Origin: Dehalococcoidia bacterium | Lineage (GTDB): Bacteria > Chloroflexota > Dehalococcoidia > JAENJB01 | Direction of reading: 5' to 3' | NCBI GenBank assembly: GCA_030690705.1 | Contig: JAUYGE010000274.1 | Location: forward strand, 1 to 7,874 | DNA length: 7,874 nt | In this document: piece by piece, positions 1 through 6,636 of the stretch | How the letters are laid out: each line of letters starts with the position of its first letter | Numbering within the stretch: position 1 is the stretch's first letter | Program-made: the position numbers and the translations under genes | The notes under the pieces: model-generated | The model's input: the letters and a program-made list of their open reading frames with translations, nothing else | What the model was told of the DNA's origin: nothing | Database searches by the model: none

Positions 1-666
1 GAACTGCTGGATATCAAAGACGGCAAAATCTATGTCAAGGGGGCTGAGGAAAGAACTATCCGGTTTGCCGACCTTTTCGCGCCTTTCGGTTACACATATC
101 AATGTGGAGAACTCATAGGCCAGGGCGTATATACCTGCCCCCTGGCCAGCGAGGACCTGGAGACCGGGCAGGGTAAGAGGGTCCTGGCCTATTTCTCTTA
201 CGGAGCTACCGCGGCTGAGGTTGCCGTGAACGAAGAGACGGGTGAGGTGAAAGTCCTGCGCATGGGCTCCTGCTTCGATATGGGCCAGCCGATAAACCCG
301 AAAATGTGCGAGCAGCAGATAGAGAGCGGCATGGCTATGGGTATCGGCATGGGCCTGGTGGAAGAGGTAGTGGTCAGGAACGGCAAGATGTTGACCACGA
401 GCTTTCTCGACTACAAGTATCCCACTGCTGTCGATGTCCCGAAGCTGAAAGATATGGCAGCGATGATGGCCCCGGTGCCACATAGCGAAGGACCATTCGG
501 CGCCAAGGGGTTGGGAGAAGCGGTAATGATAAGCCCTTCGCCGGCGATAGCTCAGGCGATATACGAAGCGATAGGCGTGAGGATGAAAGATACCCCTATC
601 ACCAAGGAGAAGATACTGGCCGCCCTGATGGCCCGCGCCGGACCCCGGGCCGCAAGCTCTCAGTGA
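1..666 (+). CDS. Xanthine dehydrogenase family molybdopterin-binding subunit, C-terminal fragment
   Basis: The reading frame is open from the first base to TGA at 664-666 and gives about 221 residues, the C-terminal part of a large molybdenum subunit that is normally about 700-800 residues long; the 5' end lies outside the window. The sequence carries the family segment for cofactor binding, with a D-x-G-x-x-I-N-P motif (bases about 277-300) followed by a Gly/Met-rich GMAMGIGMG stretch. Near the end is GAKGLGE (499-519), whose final Glu (fragment residue 173) matches the catalytic base Glu of xanthine dehydrogenase, aldehyde oxidase and CO dehydrogenase relatives. Such enzymes hydroxylate or dehydroxylate heterocycles, aldehydes or aromatic CoA thioesters in the cytoplasm, using Fe-S and FAD partner subunits, which may lie upstream. 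The substrate cannot be told from this fragment. The family call is firm; the start is unknown. Confidence 0.93.
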   Translation, partial: ELLDIKDGKIYVKGAEERTIRFADLFAPFGYTYQCGELIGQGVYTCPLASEDLETGQGKRVLAYFSYGATAAEVAVNEETGEVKVLRMGSCFDMGQPINPKMCEQQIESGMAMGIGMGLVEEVVVRNGKMLTTSFLDYKYPTAVDVPKLKDMAAMMAPVPHSEGPFGAKGLGEAVMISPSPAIAQAIYEAIGVRMKDTPITKEKILAALMARAGPRAASSQ

Positions 667-717
667 CCGCCGCGACGCATAGTTGGAGAGTGCTCTCGCC
701 CGGTGCCTGCGCACGGT

Positions 718-747
718 TTGACTTCTCGTTACTGTGCGTTATAGAAT
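718..747 (+). promoter_or_regulatory. Predicted sigma70-type promoter for the ferredoxin-AOR operon
   Basis: TTGACT at 718-723 matches the -35 consensus at 5 of 6 positions. TAGAAT at 742-747 matches the -10 consensus at 5 of 6 with an 18-nt spacer; an overlapping TATAGA at 740-745 gives a 16-nt spacer. It lies in the gap after the stop of the molybdenum subunit gene. It would start RNA near 754 and leave a leader of about 105 nt before the TTG start at 861. This suggests that the ferredoxin-AOR pair can be transcribed apart from the gene upstream. The prediction is by eye only. Confidence 0.45.
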
Positions 748-810
748 CGAACGTATACGGAAGCTAAGGTGGCTGTACGGCGTGGTCTGACCCCGCTATC
801 GGGAAGAAAG

Positions 811-826
811 AGCCCCGGGTCCAAAT
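811..826 (+). repeat. 16-nt leader motif, copy 1 (ferredoxin-AOR leader)
   Basis: AGCCCCGGGTCCAAAT lies 34 nt upstream of the ferredoxin start. A near copy, AGCCCGGGTCCCAAAT, is read on the minus strand at 6637-6652, inside the leader of the flavoenzyme gene. They match at 13 of 16 positions without gaps, and fully apart from one C that has moved. In this copy, nearby bases could form small stems (CCCG 792-795 with CGGG 800-803, or GACCC 789-793 with GGGTC 817-821). Chance similarity in GC-rich DNA is possible. Confidence 0.3.
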
Positions 827-848
827 TAGACAGACATTCATAGGTGTT

Positions 849-853
849 GGGAG
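849..853 (+). promoter_or_regulatory. Ribosome binding site supporting a TTG start at 861
   Basis: GGGAG at 849-853, within the purine run GGGAGAGG at 849-856, lies 7 nt before TTG at 861. No in-frame ATG or GTG is seen between about 771 and 861, and the first cysteine motif begins only 10 codons after the TTG. This makes TTG the sensible start. Confidence 0.6.
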
Positions 854-860
854 AGGAACA

Positions 861-1367
861 TTGCAGCTAATAGAAGTGCAGGCCGGCAACTGCACCGGTT
901 GTCGACTGTGTGAGATGGCTTGCTCCCTGGTCCACGAAGGCGAATGCAGCACAGCCAGGTCCAGGATCAGGGTCTTCAGGGACGAGGAATTCGGCAACAA
1001 TCTGATATCGGTTTGCCTGCACTGTGCGGACCCTTGCTGTGTTGAGAGTTGTCTTTACGGCGCACTCAACCGGGATTCGGCGACTGGGCTAGTCGGAGTT
1101 GACACCAGATTATGCATCGGATGCGGCGATTGCATAGTTGCCTGTCCGCTCAGCATTCTAGACAAAGATAGAGCCACTGTCCTGAAGTGCGATCTGTGCG
1201 GCGGTGACCCTGAGTGTGTCAAAGTGTGCTTCAGCGGCGCTCTTGTCCTGAAGGACCTTGACCCGGGTTCTCCGGCCAGGAAATCCCTGAGGGACAAGAC
1301 TTCCCAACACTTACAGCAAATGCAAGGCACGGGCAAGCCTGGTAGTCGCGCCACTAGCAGCTTGTGA
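861..1367 (+). CDS. Four-cluster 4Fe-4S ferredoxin-like electron-transfer subunit (AorA/HycB/DmsB-like)
   Basis: This gene encodes 168 residues with four cysteine motifs: C11-C14-C17-C21, C52-C55-C60-C64, C85-C88-C91-C95 and C110-C113-C119-C123. Sixteen cysteines in this pattern are what is expected for four [4Fe-4S] clusters in the HycB/DmsB-like ferredoxin family, so the protein probably acts as an electron wire in the cytoplasm. Two further cysteines (C29, C59) fall outside the pattern. The tail from about residue 130 is polar and basic and carries no cysteine. There is no Tat or Sec signal. The gene starts with TTG behind GGGAG, and its TGA (1365-1367) sits 12 nt before the AOR gene, overlapping that gene's ribosome site, so the two are almost surely co-translated. 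The position directly before an AOR family gene matches the AorA-AorB order of Aromatoleum-type AOR; the partner role is inferred from this. Confidence 0.9.
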   Translation: MQLIEVQAGNCTGCRLCEMACSLVHEGECSTARSRIRVFRDEEFGNNLISVCLHCADPCCVESCLYGALNRDSATGLVGVDTRLCIGCGDCIVACPLSILDKDRATVLKCDLCGGDPECVKVCFSGALVLKDLDPGSPARKSLRDKTSQHLQQMQGTGKPGSRATSSL

Positions 1368-1379
1368 AGGGGATCAGCA

Positions 1380-3287
1380 ATGCATGGTTGGACGGGACAA
1401 CGCCTCAAGGTATACCTGACTGAAGGCAAGATAGTCAAGGAACCTCTGCCCGACGAACTGAGGCTGAACTACCTGGGAGGCCGCGGGGTGATCTCGCGGA
1501 CTCTCCTTGATGAGCTGAAACCTGGCGTTGACCCCCTGGGCCCCGACAACATCTTCATGGTAGCTGCCGGGCCACTCAACGGAACGGCTGCACCCTGTAC
1601 CTCCAGGTGGACGGTCACTGCCAAGTCCGCCATCACAGGCGGCCTGAGCGATGGAAACGGCGGAGGGGACTTCGCTACCGAACTGAAGTTTGCCGGCTAC
1701 GACCAGATCATCTTCTACGGCCGTTCACCCAGGCCGGTTTATCTGTGGATTAGCAACGACCAGGTTGAATTGAGGGATGCCAGTCATCTGTGCGGCAAGA
1801 CCACCAAAGAAACCAATGACCATCTGGCCAAAGAGTTGGAGGATACGGAAACACGTGTGCTCTGCATCGGGCCCGCCGGCGAGAATTTGGTCCGCCTGGC
1901 CAAAGTATTCAGCAACAGTACCCGGGCAGGCGGTAAAGGTGGTATCGGTGCAGTCATGGGCTCCAAGAATCTCAAAGCTGTCGCGGTGCGGGGAACAGGG
2001 TCTGTCAGGATAGCCAACCCCACGGCATTCCTCACCGCCGCGAAACGCGCCTATGAGAAGCTGACCGATTCGCCGTTCCTGCAGATGTTCCGACAACAGG
2101 GAACCATGCACCTCATTCGCCACCATGCCAATACGTATGCCCTCCCGACCAAGAACCTGCAAGAGGGATACTTTGAAGGCTGGGAAAACCTGACCTGGGA
2201 AGCCTTTGCCCCGAAGTATCAGGTCAAGAACAAGGCTTGCTCTGCGTGTCCTGTCGCCTGCAGCCACTACTACCGGGTCAAGGACGGCCCTTATGCCACT
2301 CACGGCGAGAGCAACGAATACGGCACCACCTACCCCTTTGGCTCCAAGTGCGGCATCGATAACATGGCTGCATTGCTCAAGATCAACACCATCTGTGACA
2401 TGCTGGGTCTGGACACGCATGCAACAGGGGGCACCGTATCTTTTGCCATGGAATGCTGGCAACGGGGCCTCCTTACCGCCAAGGACACCGACAACCTCGA
2501 CCTGAGTTGGGGCAATGCTGACGCGGTTATCGAGTTGTTGCCCAAGATCGCCTACCGCCAGGGATTCGGCGGCTTGCTGGCTGACGGTTCCTTCCTGGCG
2601 TCGAAGCAGATCAGGGGATCAGACGTGTGTCTTCGGACCGTCAAGGGCATGGAGGTGAGCGCACTCTTTCTCGGCCCGCGGCAGAATATTGTGGCAGGGT
2701 TAGGTTATGCTACTGCGAGCAGAGGCGCCGACCATCTCCGCGGAGGGGTCCTCCTCAACTCGTACGGAATGCCTCGACTGCAAGAGGTGCTGGGCAGCAG
2801 GGAGGCAGCACTGAGGCTGATGAAGGAACCACGCTCGACGGAAGGAAAGGGAGTACTCCTGTCACTGGACCAGGACTTCTCGGCCCTGATGGACTCGCTG
2901 GAAATATGCTGCCATGTCACCGGTGAACTGAGGCAGGGCCTGAACCCGGATGAACTCGCTGAACTCTTCTCGTCCTGCACCGGGGTCGACATGAGCGGTG
3001 ACGACCTGATGAAGGTTGGTGAGCGCATTTGCAACGTGGAGAAGCTGATCAATCTTCGCGCGGGCATGGGTCGAAAGGCCGACACCCTGCCCAGGATATT
3101 CTTCGAGGAAAAGGAGACGCCACGCGGCGCTACGGGCATGAGTGAAGCCAAATTTCAAGGGATGCTGGATGATTTCTACAGATTCCGGGGCTGGGACGAA
3201 GGCGGGGTACCCACGAGGGAAAAGCTGGAGGAATTGGGCTTGCTTGATACCGTGGGCGGGTTCAAGATTACAGACCCCTCGGAGTAA
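1380..3287 (+). CDS. Aldehyde:ferredoxin oxidoreductase (AOR) family tungsten-pterin enzyme
   Basis: This gene encodes 635 residues, close to the usual 600-650. The start is ATG with AAGGGGA at 1367-1373. The N-terminal pterin-binding part shows YLGGRG (31-36), R76 and N93 in the SDGNGGG segment, then ELKFAGYDQI (101-110), GPAGENL (164-170) and GGIGAVMGSKNLKA (187-200). The Fe-S cluster ligands are C287-x2-C290-x3-C294, with C510 in DSLEIC as the likely fourth. E313 (NEYGT), D345 (LGLD) and H452 (SRGADH) match the active-site region of Pyrococcus furiosus AOR as I remember it. The family oxidises aldehydes to acids or, in the BamB branch, reduces benzoyl-CoA, using a bis-pterin tungsten centre plus one [4Fe-4S] cluster. 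Unlike P. furiosus AOR, the loop after VKG.E reads VSALFLGPR instead of a PAYDPR-type sequence, and Cys324 replaces Leu in the GIxD loop. A specialised substrate is therefore possible, and aldehyde oxidation is not proven. Confidence 0.93.
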   Translation: MHGWTGQRLKVYLTEGKIVKEPLPDELRLNYLGGRGVISRTLLDELKPGVDPLGPDNIFMVAAGPLNGTAAPCTSRWTVTAKSAITGGLSDGNGGGDFATELKFAGYDQIIFYGRSPRPVYLWISNDQVELRDASHLCGKTTKETNDHLAKELEDTETRVLCIGPAGENLVRLAKVFSNSTRAGGKGGIGAVMGSKNLKAVAVRGTGSVRIANPTAFLTAAKRAYEKLTDSPFLQMFRQQGTMHLIRHHANTYALPTKNLQEGYFEGWENLTWEAFAPKYQVKNKACSACPVACSHYYRVKDGPYATHGESNEYGTTYPFGSKCGIDNMAALLKINTICDMLGLDTHATGGTVSFAMECWQRGLLTAKDTDNLDLSWGNADAVIELLPKIAYRQGFGGLLADGSFLASKQIRGSDVCLRTVKGMEVSALFLGPRQNIVAGLGYATASRGADHLRGGVLLNSYGMPRLQEVLGSREAALRLMKEPRSTEGKGVLLSLDQDFSALMDSLEICCHVTGELRQGLNPDELAELFSSCTGVDMSGDDLMKVGERICNVEKLINLRAGMGRKADTLPRIFFEEKETPRGATGMSEAKFQGMLDDFYRFRGWDEGGVPTREKLEELGLLDTVGGFKITDPSE

Positions 3288-3426
3288 AGAGCCGGCAGGG
3301 GAGGATATTGACTCCAATCCAGCGGGCCACCGAGCTGGAGTAAGTCTGGTAGGGAGAATGAACCGATGGCGTAGTAGTTGCGGTGATGTCCGACAAAGGG
3401 AGTCCATCTTAGGAAGGAGGTCTCAA

Positions 3427-4551
3427 ATGCCAAGTAGACGAATTATTGGAGTCCTGCTCTTAGCTGTCCTGGTGCTCGCTCTTGGCGCCTGCGCGCCAAA
3501 GGCAGTTCCGGCGCCAACCGCATCGCCCATCCCCACACCTCAGGCAGCGCCGACGCCCGCGCCCCAGGCCGGCGAATGGGCCAAAGTCCTGGAAGCCGCC
3601 AAAAAGGAAGGCACGATAACGGTCTACAACGTGCTGGGGGTAGGCCTTGGGGAGACGTTCCAGGCCGGCATGAAACAGTTTGGAATAAAGGCGGAAATCG
3701 TTGGGGGAAGCTCCGCAGACATTATGGCGAGAGTAGCGACAGACCAGCGCACGAAAGTTTATGTCGGTGACGTGTTTGTTTCCGGCTATCCCAGCCTTGT
3801 GAGCCTTATGGAGTCTGGCTACACGGAGACAGTCAACGGTGCGCTTCCGTCGGTTCAAGAGAAAGATGTTTGGCGGATACACCCAAACAAGTTCGAGCCC
3901 ACCAAGGTCATCTTCAGCTTTGGCACAAGCATTACCCCTTCCGTCATCATCAATACCGACCTGGTAAGGAAGAGTGAGATCCGGTCGTGGAACGACCTGC
4001 TGGACCCCAAATGGAAAGACAGGATGGTGATGTCTGAGGCACGGGCAGGACCCGGCCCGGGGACCTCCGGGCTGGGGGCCTTCATGGTGCTTGGTGAGGA
4101 TTTCTGGAAGAAGATGGCGGCCCAGCGCATAATCCTGTTCCCAGGGATTGACCTGACGGTCACGCAAGTGGCCCTCGGTGAGAAGTCTCTGGCTCTGTTC
4201 CCAGCCTTCTCGCGCACGGTGACTGCCATAAGAGCCGGCGCGCCCATTCAGATCGTCCACCTCCAGGAAGGCACCTCCTATGCCGTCAATGCTGTGAACG
4301 TCCTTAAGAGCGCCCCTCATCCTAATGCGGCGCTGGTGTTCCTCAACTGGATGCTGAGTAAGGAAGGACAGGCAGCCATAAGCAGGGCCACGGACAACTA
4401 CAGCGTTAGGAACGACGTCACCGAGACCTGGCTCAGGACTCCGGAACTCAACCTCGGGACTTATACCTTGCTGGAACCTCCCAACAACATAGACCCCGTC
4501 ATCCAGACGAAAAGCCGGGACTTTGCCATCAAGATTTTTGGGGCGCGGTAG
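3427..4551 (+). CDS. Extracellular solute-binding lipoprotein (ABC transporter, Fe3+/family 1-like)
   Basis: The product has 374 residues. The ATG at 3427 has an excellent site, AAGGAGGT at 3414-3421. An in-frame ATG at 3358 also has a purine-rich site (GGGAG), but would put about 23 extra residues before the signal peptide, so 3427 is preferred. Residues 1-21 form a lipoprotein signal (R4 R5, then a Leu/Val-rich core) with lipobox L19-G20-A21-C22. A Pro/Ala/Thr linker to about residue 48 follows, which would tether the domain to the membrane surface. The mature part has EAAKKEGTITVYN (56-68), a WNDLLDPKWKDRM hinge-type segment (188-200) and FLNWMLSKEGQ (305-315), typical of binding proteins of the Fe3+/small-ligand type. 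No Tyr-Tyr iron-binding pair is visible, so iron is not assumed. No permease or ATPase gene follows: the next gene converges from the other strand. It may share the upstream AOR transcript, 139 bp away. The ligand is unknown. Confidence 0.9.
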   Translation: MPSRRIIGVLLLAVLVLALGACAPKAVPAPTASPIPTPQAAPTPAPQAGEWAKVLEAAKKEGTITVYNVLGVGLGETFQAGMKQFGIKAEIVGGSSADIMARVATDQRTKVYVGDVFVSGYPSLVSLMESGYTETVNGALPSVQEKDVWRIHPNKFEPTKVIFSFGTSITPSVIINTDLVRKSEIRSWNDLLDPKWKDRMVMSEARAGPGPGTSGLGAFMVLGEDFWKKMAAQRIILFPGIDLTVTQVALGEKSLALFPAFSRTVTAIRAGAPIQIVHLQEGTSYAVNAVNVLKSAPHPNAALVFLNWMLSKEGQAAISRATDNYSVRNDVTETWLRTPELNLGTYTLLEPPNNIDPVIQTKSRDFAIKIFGAR

Positions 4552-4562
4552 CTAGATAAGAC

Positions 4563-4596
4563 AGAGGAAGCCCGTCGGCGGTGACCGGCTTCCTCT
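4563..4596. terminator. Hairpin between converging genes, likely bidirectional terminator
   Basis: AGAGGAAGCC (4563-4572) pairs perfectly with GGCTTCCTCT (4587-4596). After one C-C mismatch, GTC (4574-4576) pairs with GAC (4583-4585), leaving a GGCGGT loop. It lies 11 nt after the solute-binding gene's stop and 8 nt after the stop of the opposite-strand flavoenzyme gene. There is no clean U tract on the plus strand. The minus-strand flank (TGTCTTATC) is only mildly U-rich, so termination efficiency is uncertain. Confidence 0.7.
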
Positions 4597-4604
4597 CAGA
4601 ACAC

Positions 4605-6560
4605 TCATATTCTTCTTCCCGCGATGTGGCCGGAGTGTACCGCTTCGTACATACGGCGTGGCTCCACGCAATCCCCTGCCCTGTAGACCGGGATGGCCCC
4701 TTTCTCAAGTTCCTCGGCTAGCTTCCGGTCCGCAGCGAGACCAGTGGCCAGAACAACCGTATCTGCTTCAAGAGTGTGCTTCCTTGCCATTCGGTCAACC
4801 AGGATGACTCCGCTGTCCGTTATCTCAAGGAGAACCAGGCCGATGCGGATGGGCACCCCCAGATTCTTCAGCAAGGTCAAGAGCACCGGGCGGAGGAAAC
4901 GGCCGCCCTCGGAGGCGACATCGGCCATGGAACCGCGGAAGCCCGTGACGGTCACCTTCCTCCCCAGTTGAGCGAGGTAAAGCCCAACCTCGCACCCATT
5001 CATGCCGTCTCCTATGATCACCACCCTCTCTCCTACTCCCTTACCCTTCCCGTGATACACATCGAAGATGTCGGTAACCAACGGCTTGTCCACCCCGGGT
5101 ACCGGAGGCGTGATGAGATGCGCGCCCGTAGCCACTACGACCGCGTCAAAGCCTCCCTTTTCAATTATCTCCCTCGTCGCCTCGCGCTTGACCACCTTCA
5201 CGCCGAGCTTACCCATCTGGGCAATAAGGTAGCGGATGAAAGCACGCAGGTCCCTCTTGAAGTCAGGCACGTTGTCCTCGAAGAACACACCGCCCAAAGC
5301 CCTCTTCTCATACAGGGTGACCGAATGTCCCCTGAGCGCGGCCACACGTGCTGCTTCCATGCCCGCAGCGCCGCCGCCAATAACGGCTACCTTACGCTTG
5401 CTCGCATTCAACTGAGCTTCTCTCCGGTAGACATCGTCGCCATACTCGTCCTCCAGGCCTTGAGCCGGGTTAACGCTGCACCGGGTGCCGATACCCCTCG
5501 TGAGGCAGCCATCCAGGCACCGGATGCACGGGCGGATGTCCTCCAGCCTTCCTTCCTGGGCTTTACGGGGCATGTACGGGTCGGCCAACAGAGGACGCCC
5601 GAAGGAAATGAAGTCGGCCTTTCCGGCTCTCAATATCTCCTCTGCATACTGGGGATTGGGAATGCCGCCGTGGCCGATGACGGGCACCTTCACAGCTTTC
5701 TTCACGGCTTCAGCGGCATCCACGTGCAAACCATACGGCTGGTACATCGTAGGGATAACCCTCGTCATGGTAGCATGAGTGCCTCCGGAGACATGGATAA
5801 CATCCACGCCGGCCTTCTCCATCTCTTTGCAGAACTCAATTGACTCTTCCAGCTCTATGCCCCCCTCCTCGTAGTCCGTGGCGCAGATCTGGACGCTCAG
5901 GGGCATGTCGGGGCCGATCGCTTCCCGGACAGCAGTGACTGTTTCCAGAGGGAAGCGCATGCGGCTCCTGAGGCTGCCGCCGTACATGTCGGTCCTCTTG
6001 TTCGTCACCCGAGATAGGAACTGAGTAATGAGATAGCCTGCCGCTCCGTGAAGCTCTATCATGTCGTAGCCCGCCGTCCTGGCCCTCCGGGCGGCAGCCG
6101 CAAAGTCCCTGGTCAGAGCACGCACCTCCTCGGTGGTCAGTTCCTGGGGAATGGGACCGCCGGCGGCCAGCGATGGTTCGTACGGCACTCGAGAAGGCGC
6201 GACAATGGGAGGCTTGGTGAGTAGTATCTTCTGCCTACCGGCATGGCCGAGTTGGATGCCAGCCCTGGCTCCCTGAGCATGGATGGCCTCCGCCAGGAAC
6301 GCATGTCCCATGATGAACTCGTCATCATAGAGGCCCATGTGGCAGGCCGAGACCTGCGCTCCCCTCTCGGTAACATAGGTCACCTCGACGGTCACCAGCC
6401 CCGCTCCACCCCTGGCCATCTCCCGGTAATGCGAGATAATCTTCGGCGTGACGTCTCCCTGGCGGGTGGCGAAAGAAAGACTCAACGGGGACTTGATTAT
6501 CCTGTTCCTTAGCTCCATGCGACCGATCTTGCCTGGGCGAAAGAGATACTCGAACTTCAA
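4605..6560 (-). CDS. Old Yellow Enzyme family Fe-S flavoprotein (2,4-dienoyl-CoA reductase/enoate reductase-like)
   Basis: The product has 651 residues, the usual size for FadH/enoate reductase/trimethylamine dehydrogenase relatives. Residues 1-340 are an FMN barrel, with QLGHAGRQ (103-110), HGAAGYL (171-177), TNKRTDMYGGS (186-196) and GHGGIPN then SFGRPLLADP for flavin binding (296-328). C345, C348, C352 and C361 would hold a [4Fe-4S] cluster. An FAD motif GGGAAG (395-400), an NAD(P) motif GDGMNGCE (517-524) and a closing AGDC (628-631) follow. By comparison with E. coli FadH, Y175 and H262 fit the catalytic Tyr and His. Such enzymes reduce C=C bonds of enoates or dienoyl-CoAs with NAD(P)H in the cytoplasm. 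The spacing C352-x8-C361 is shorter than the x11 of FadH, and the barrel motif is H-x-x-A rather than H-x-x-H/N. The start is TTG with AAAGGAGA at 6567-6574. The substrate is unknown. Confidence 0.92.
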   Translation of the reverse strand: MKFEYLFRPGKIGRMELRNRIIKSPLSLSFATRQGDVTPKIISHYREMARGGAGLVTVEVTYVTERGAQVSACHMGLYDDEFIMGHAFLAEAIHAQGARAGIQLGHAGRQKILLTKPPIVAPSRVPYEPSLAAGGPIPQELTTEEVRALTRDFAAAARRARTAGYDMIELHGAAGYLITQFLSRVTNKRTDMYGGSLRSRMRFPLETVTAVREAIGPDMPLSVQICATDYEEGGIELEESIEFCKEMEKAGVDVIHVSGGTHATMTRVIPTMYQPYGLHVDAAEAVKKAVKVPVIGHGGIPNPQYAEEILRAGKADFISFGRPLLADPYMPRKAQEGRLEDIRPCIRCLDGCLTRGIGTRCSVNPAQGLEDEYGDDVYRREAQLNASKRKVAVIGGGAAGMEAARVAALRGHSVTLYEKRALGGVFFEDNVPDFKRDLRAFIRYLIAQMGKLGVKVVKREATREIIEKGGFDAVVVATGAHLITPPVPGVDKPLVTDIFDVYHGKGKGVGERVVIIGDGMNGCEVGLYLAQLGRKVTVTGFRGSMADVASEGGRFLRPVLLTLLKNLGVPIRIGLVLLEITDSGVILVDRMARKHTLEADTVVLATGLAADRKLAEELEKGAIPVYRAGDCVEPRRMYEAVHSGHIAGRRI

Positions 6561-6566
6561 TAGACG

Positions 6567-6574
6567 TCTCCTTT
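6567..6574 (-). promoter_or_regulatory. Ribosome binding site deciding the TTG start of the flavoenzyme gene
   Basis: On the minus strand AAAGGAGA lies 6 nt before TTG (6558-6560). The next Met codon in frame is residue 15, which would cut into the conserved N-terminal barrel segment (LFRPGKIG...LRNRI). The TTG start is therefore preferred. Confidence 0.75.
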
Positions 6575-6636
6575 CTATCTACTCCATGGGTAAGCGCGGC
6601 GGTAGTTAGAGGGAAATAATCCTGCACTCGCCAGAG

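Noticed and set aside
686..714. Small stems GAGAG-TG-CTCTC and GTGC/GCAC after the first gene, considered as a terminator
   Set aside because: The stems are 4-5 bp, one has an impossible 2-nt loop, and there is no U tract.
748..860. Possible molybdenum/tungsten cofactor riboswitch in the ferredoxin-AOR leader
   Set aside because: The leader is about 105 nt and only short stems can be drawn; I could not match the conserved riboswitch core. A covariance-model search would decide.
1725..2462. Minus-strand open frame of about 245 codons inside the AOR gene
   Set aside because: It lies fully inside a strongly conserved AOR coding region and encodes nothing recognisable.
3308..3340. TTGACT at 3308-3313 and an ACTCCA/TGGAGT inverted pair between the AOR and solute-binding genes, considered as a promoter and operator
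   Set aside because: No acceptable -10 box is seen at 15-19 nt, so a separate promoter for the solute-binding gene cannot be supported.
3142..3426. Upstream extension of the solute-binding gene frame, with an alternative ATG at 3358
   Set aside because: The extension overlaps the AOR gene or places an odd hydrophilic stretch before a normal lipoprotein signal; ATG 3427 has the best ribosome site.
3460..4320. Minus-strand open frame of about 286 codons opposite the solute-binding gene
   Set aside because: The plus strand has a clear lipoprotein signal, domain motifs and a strong ribosome site; the antisense product is low-complexity and unrecognisable.
4776..5843. Long open frame on the plus strand (about 355 codons) opposite the flavoenzyme gene
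   Set aside because: It is the shadow of the conserved minus-strand flavoenzyme; the translation shows no family motif and has no good ribosome site.
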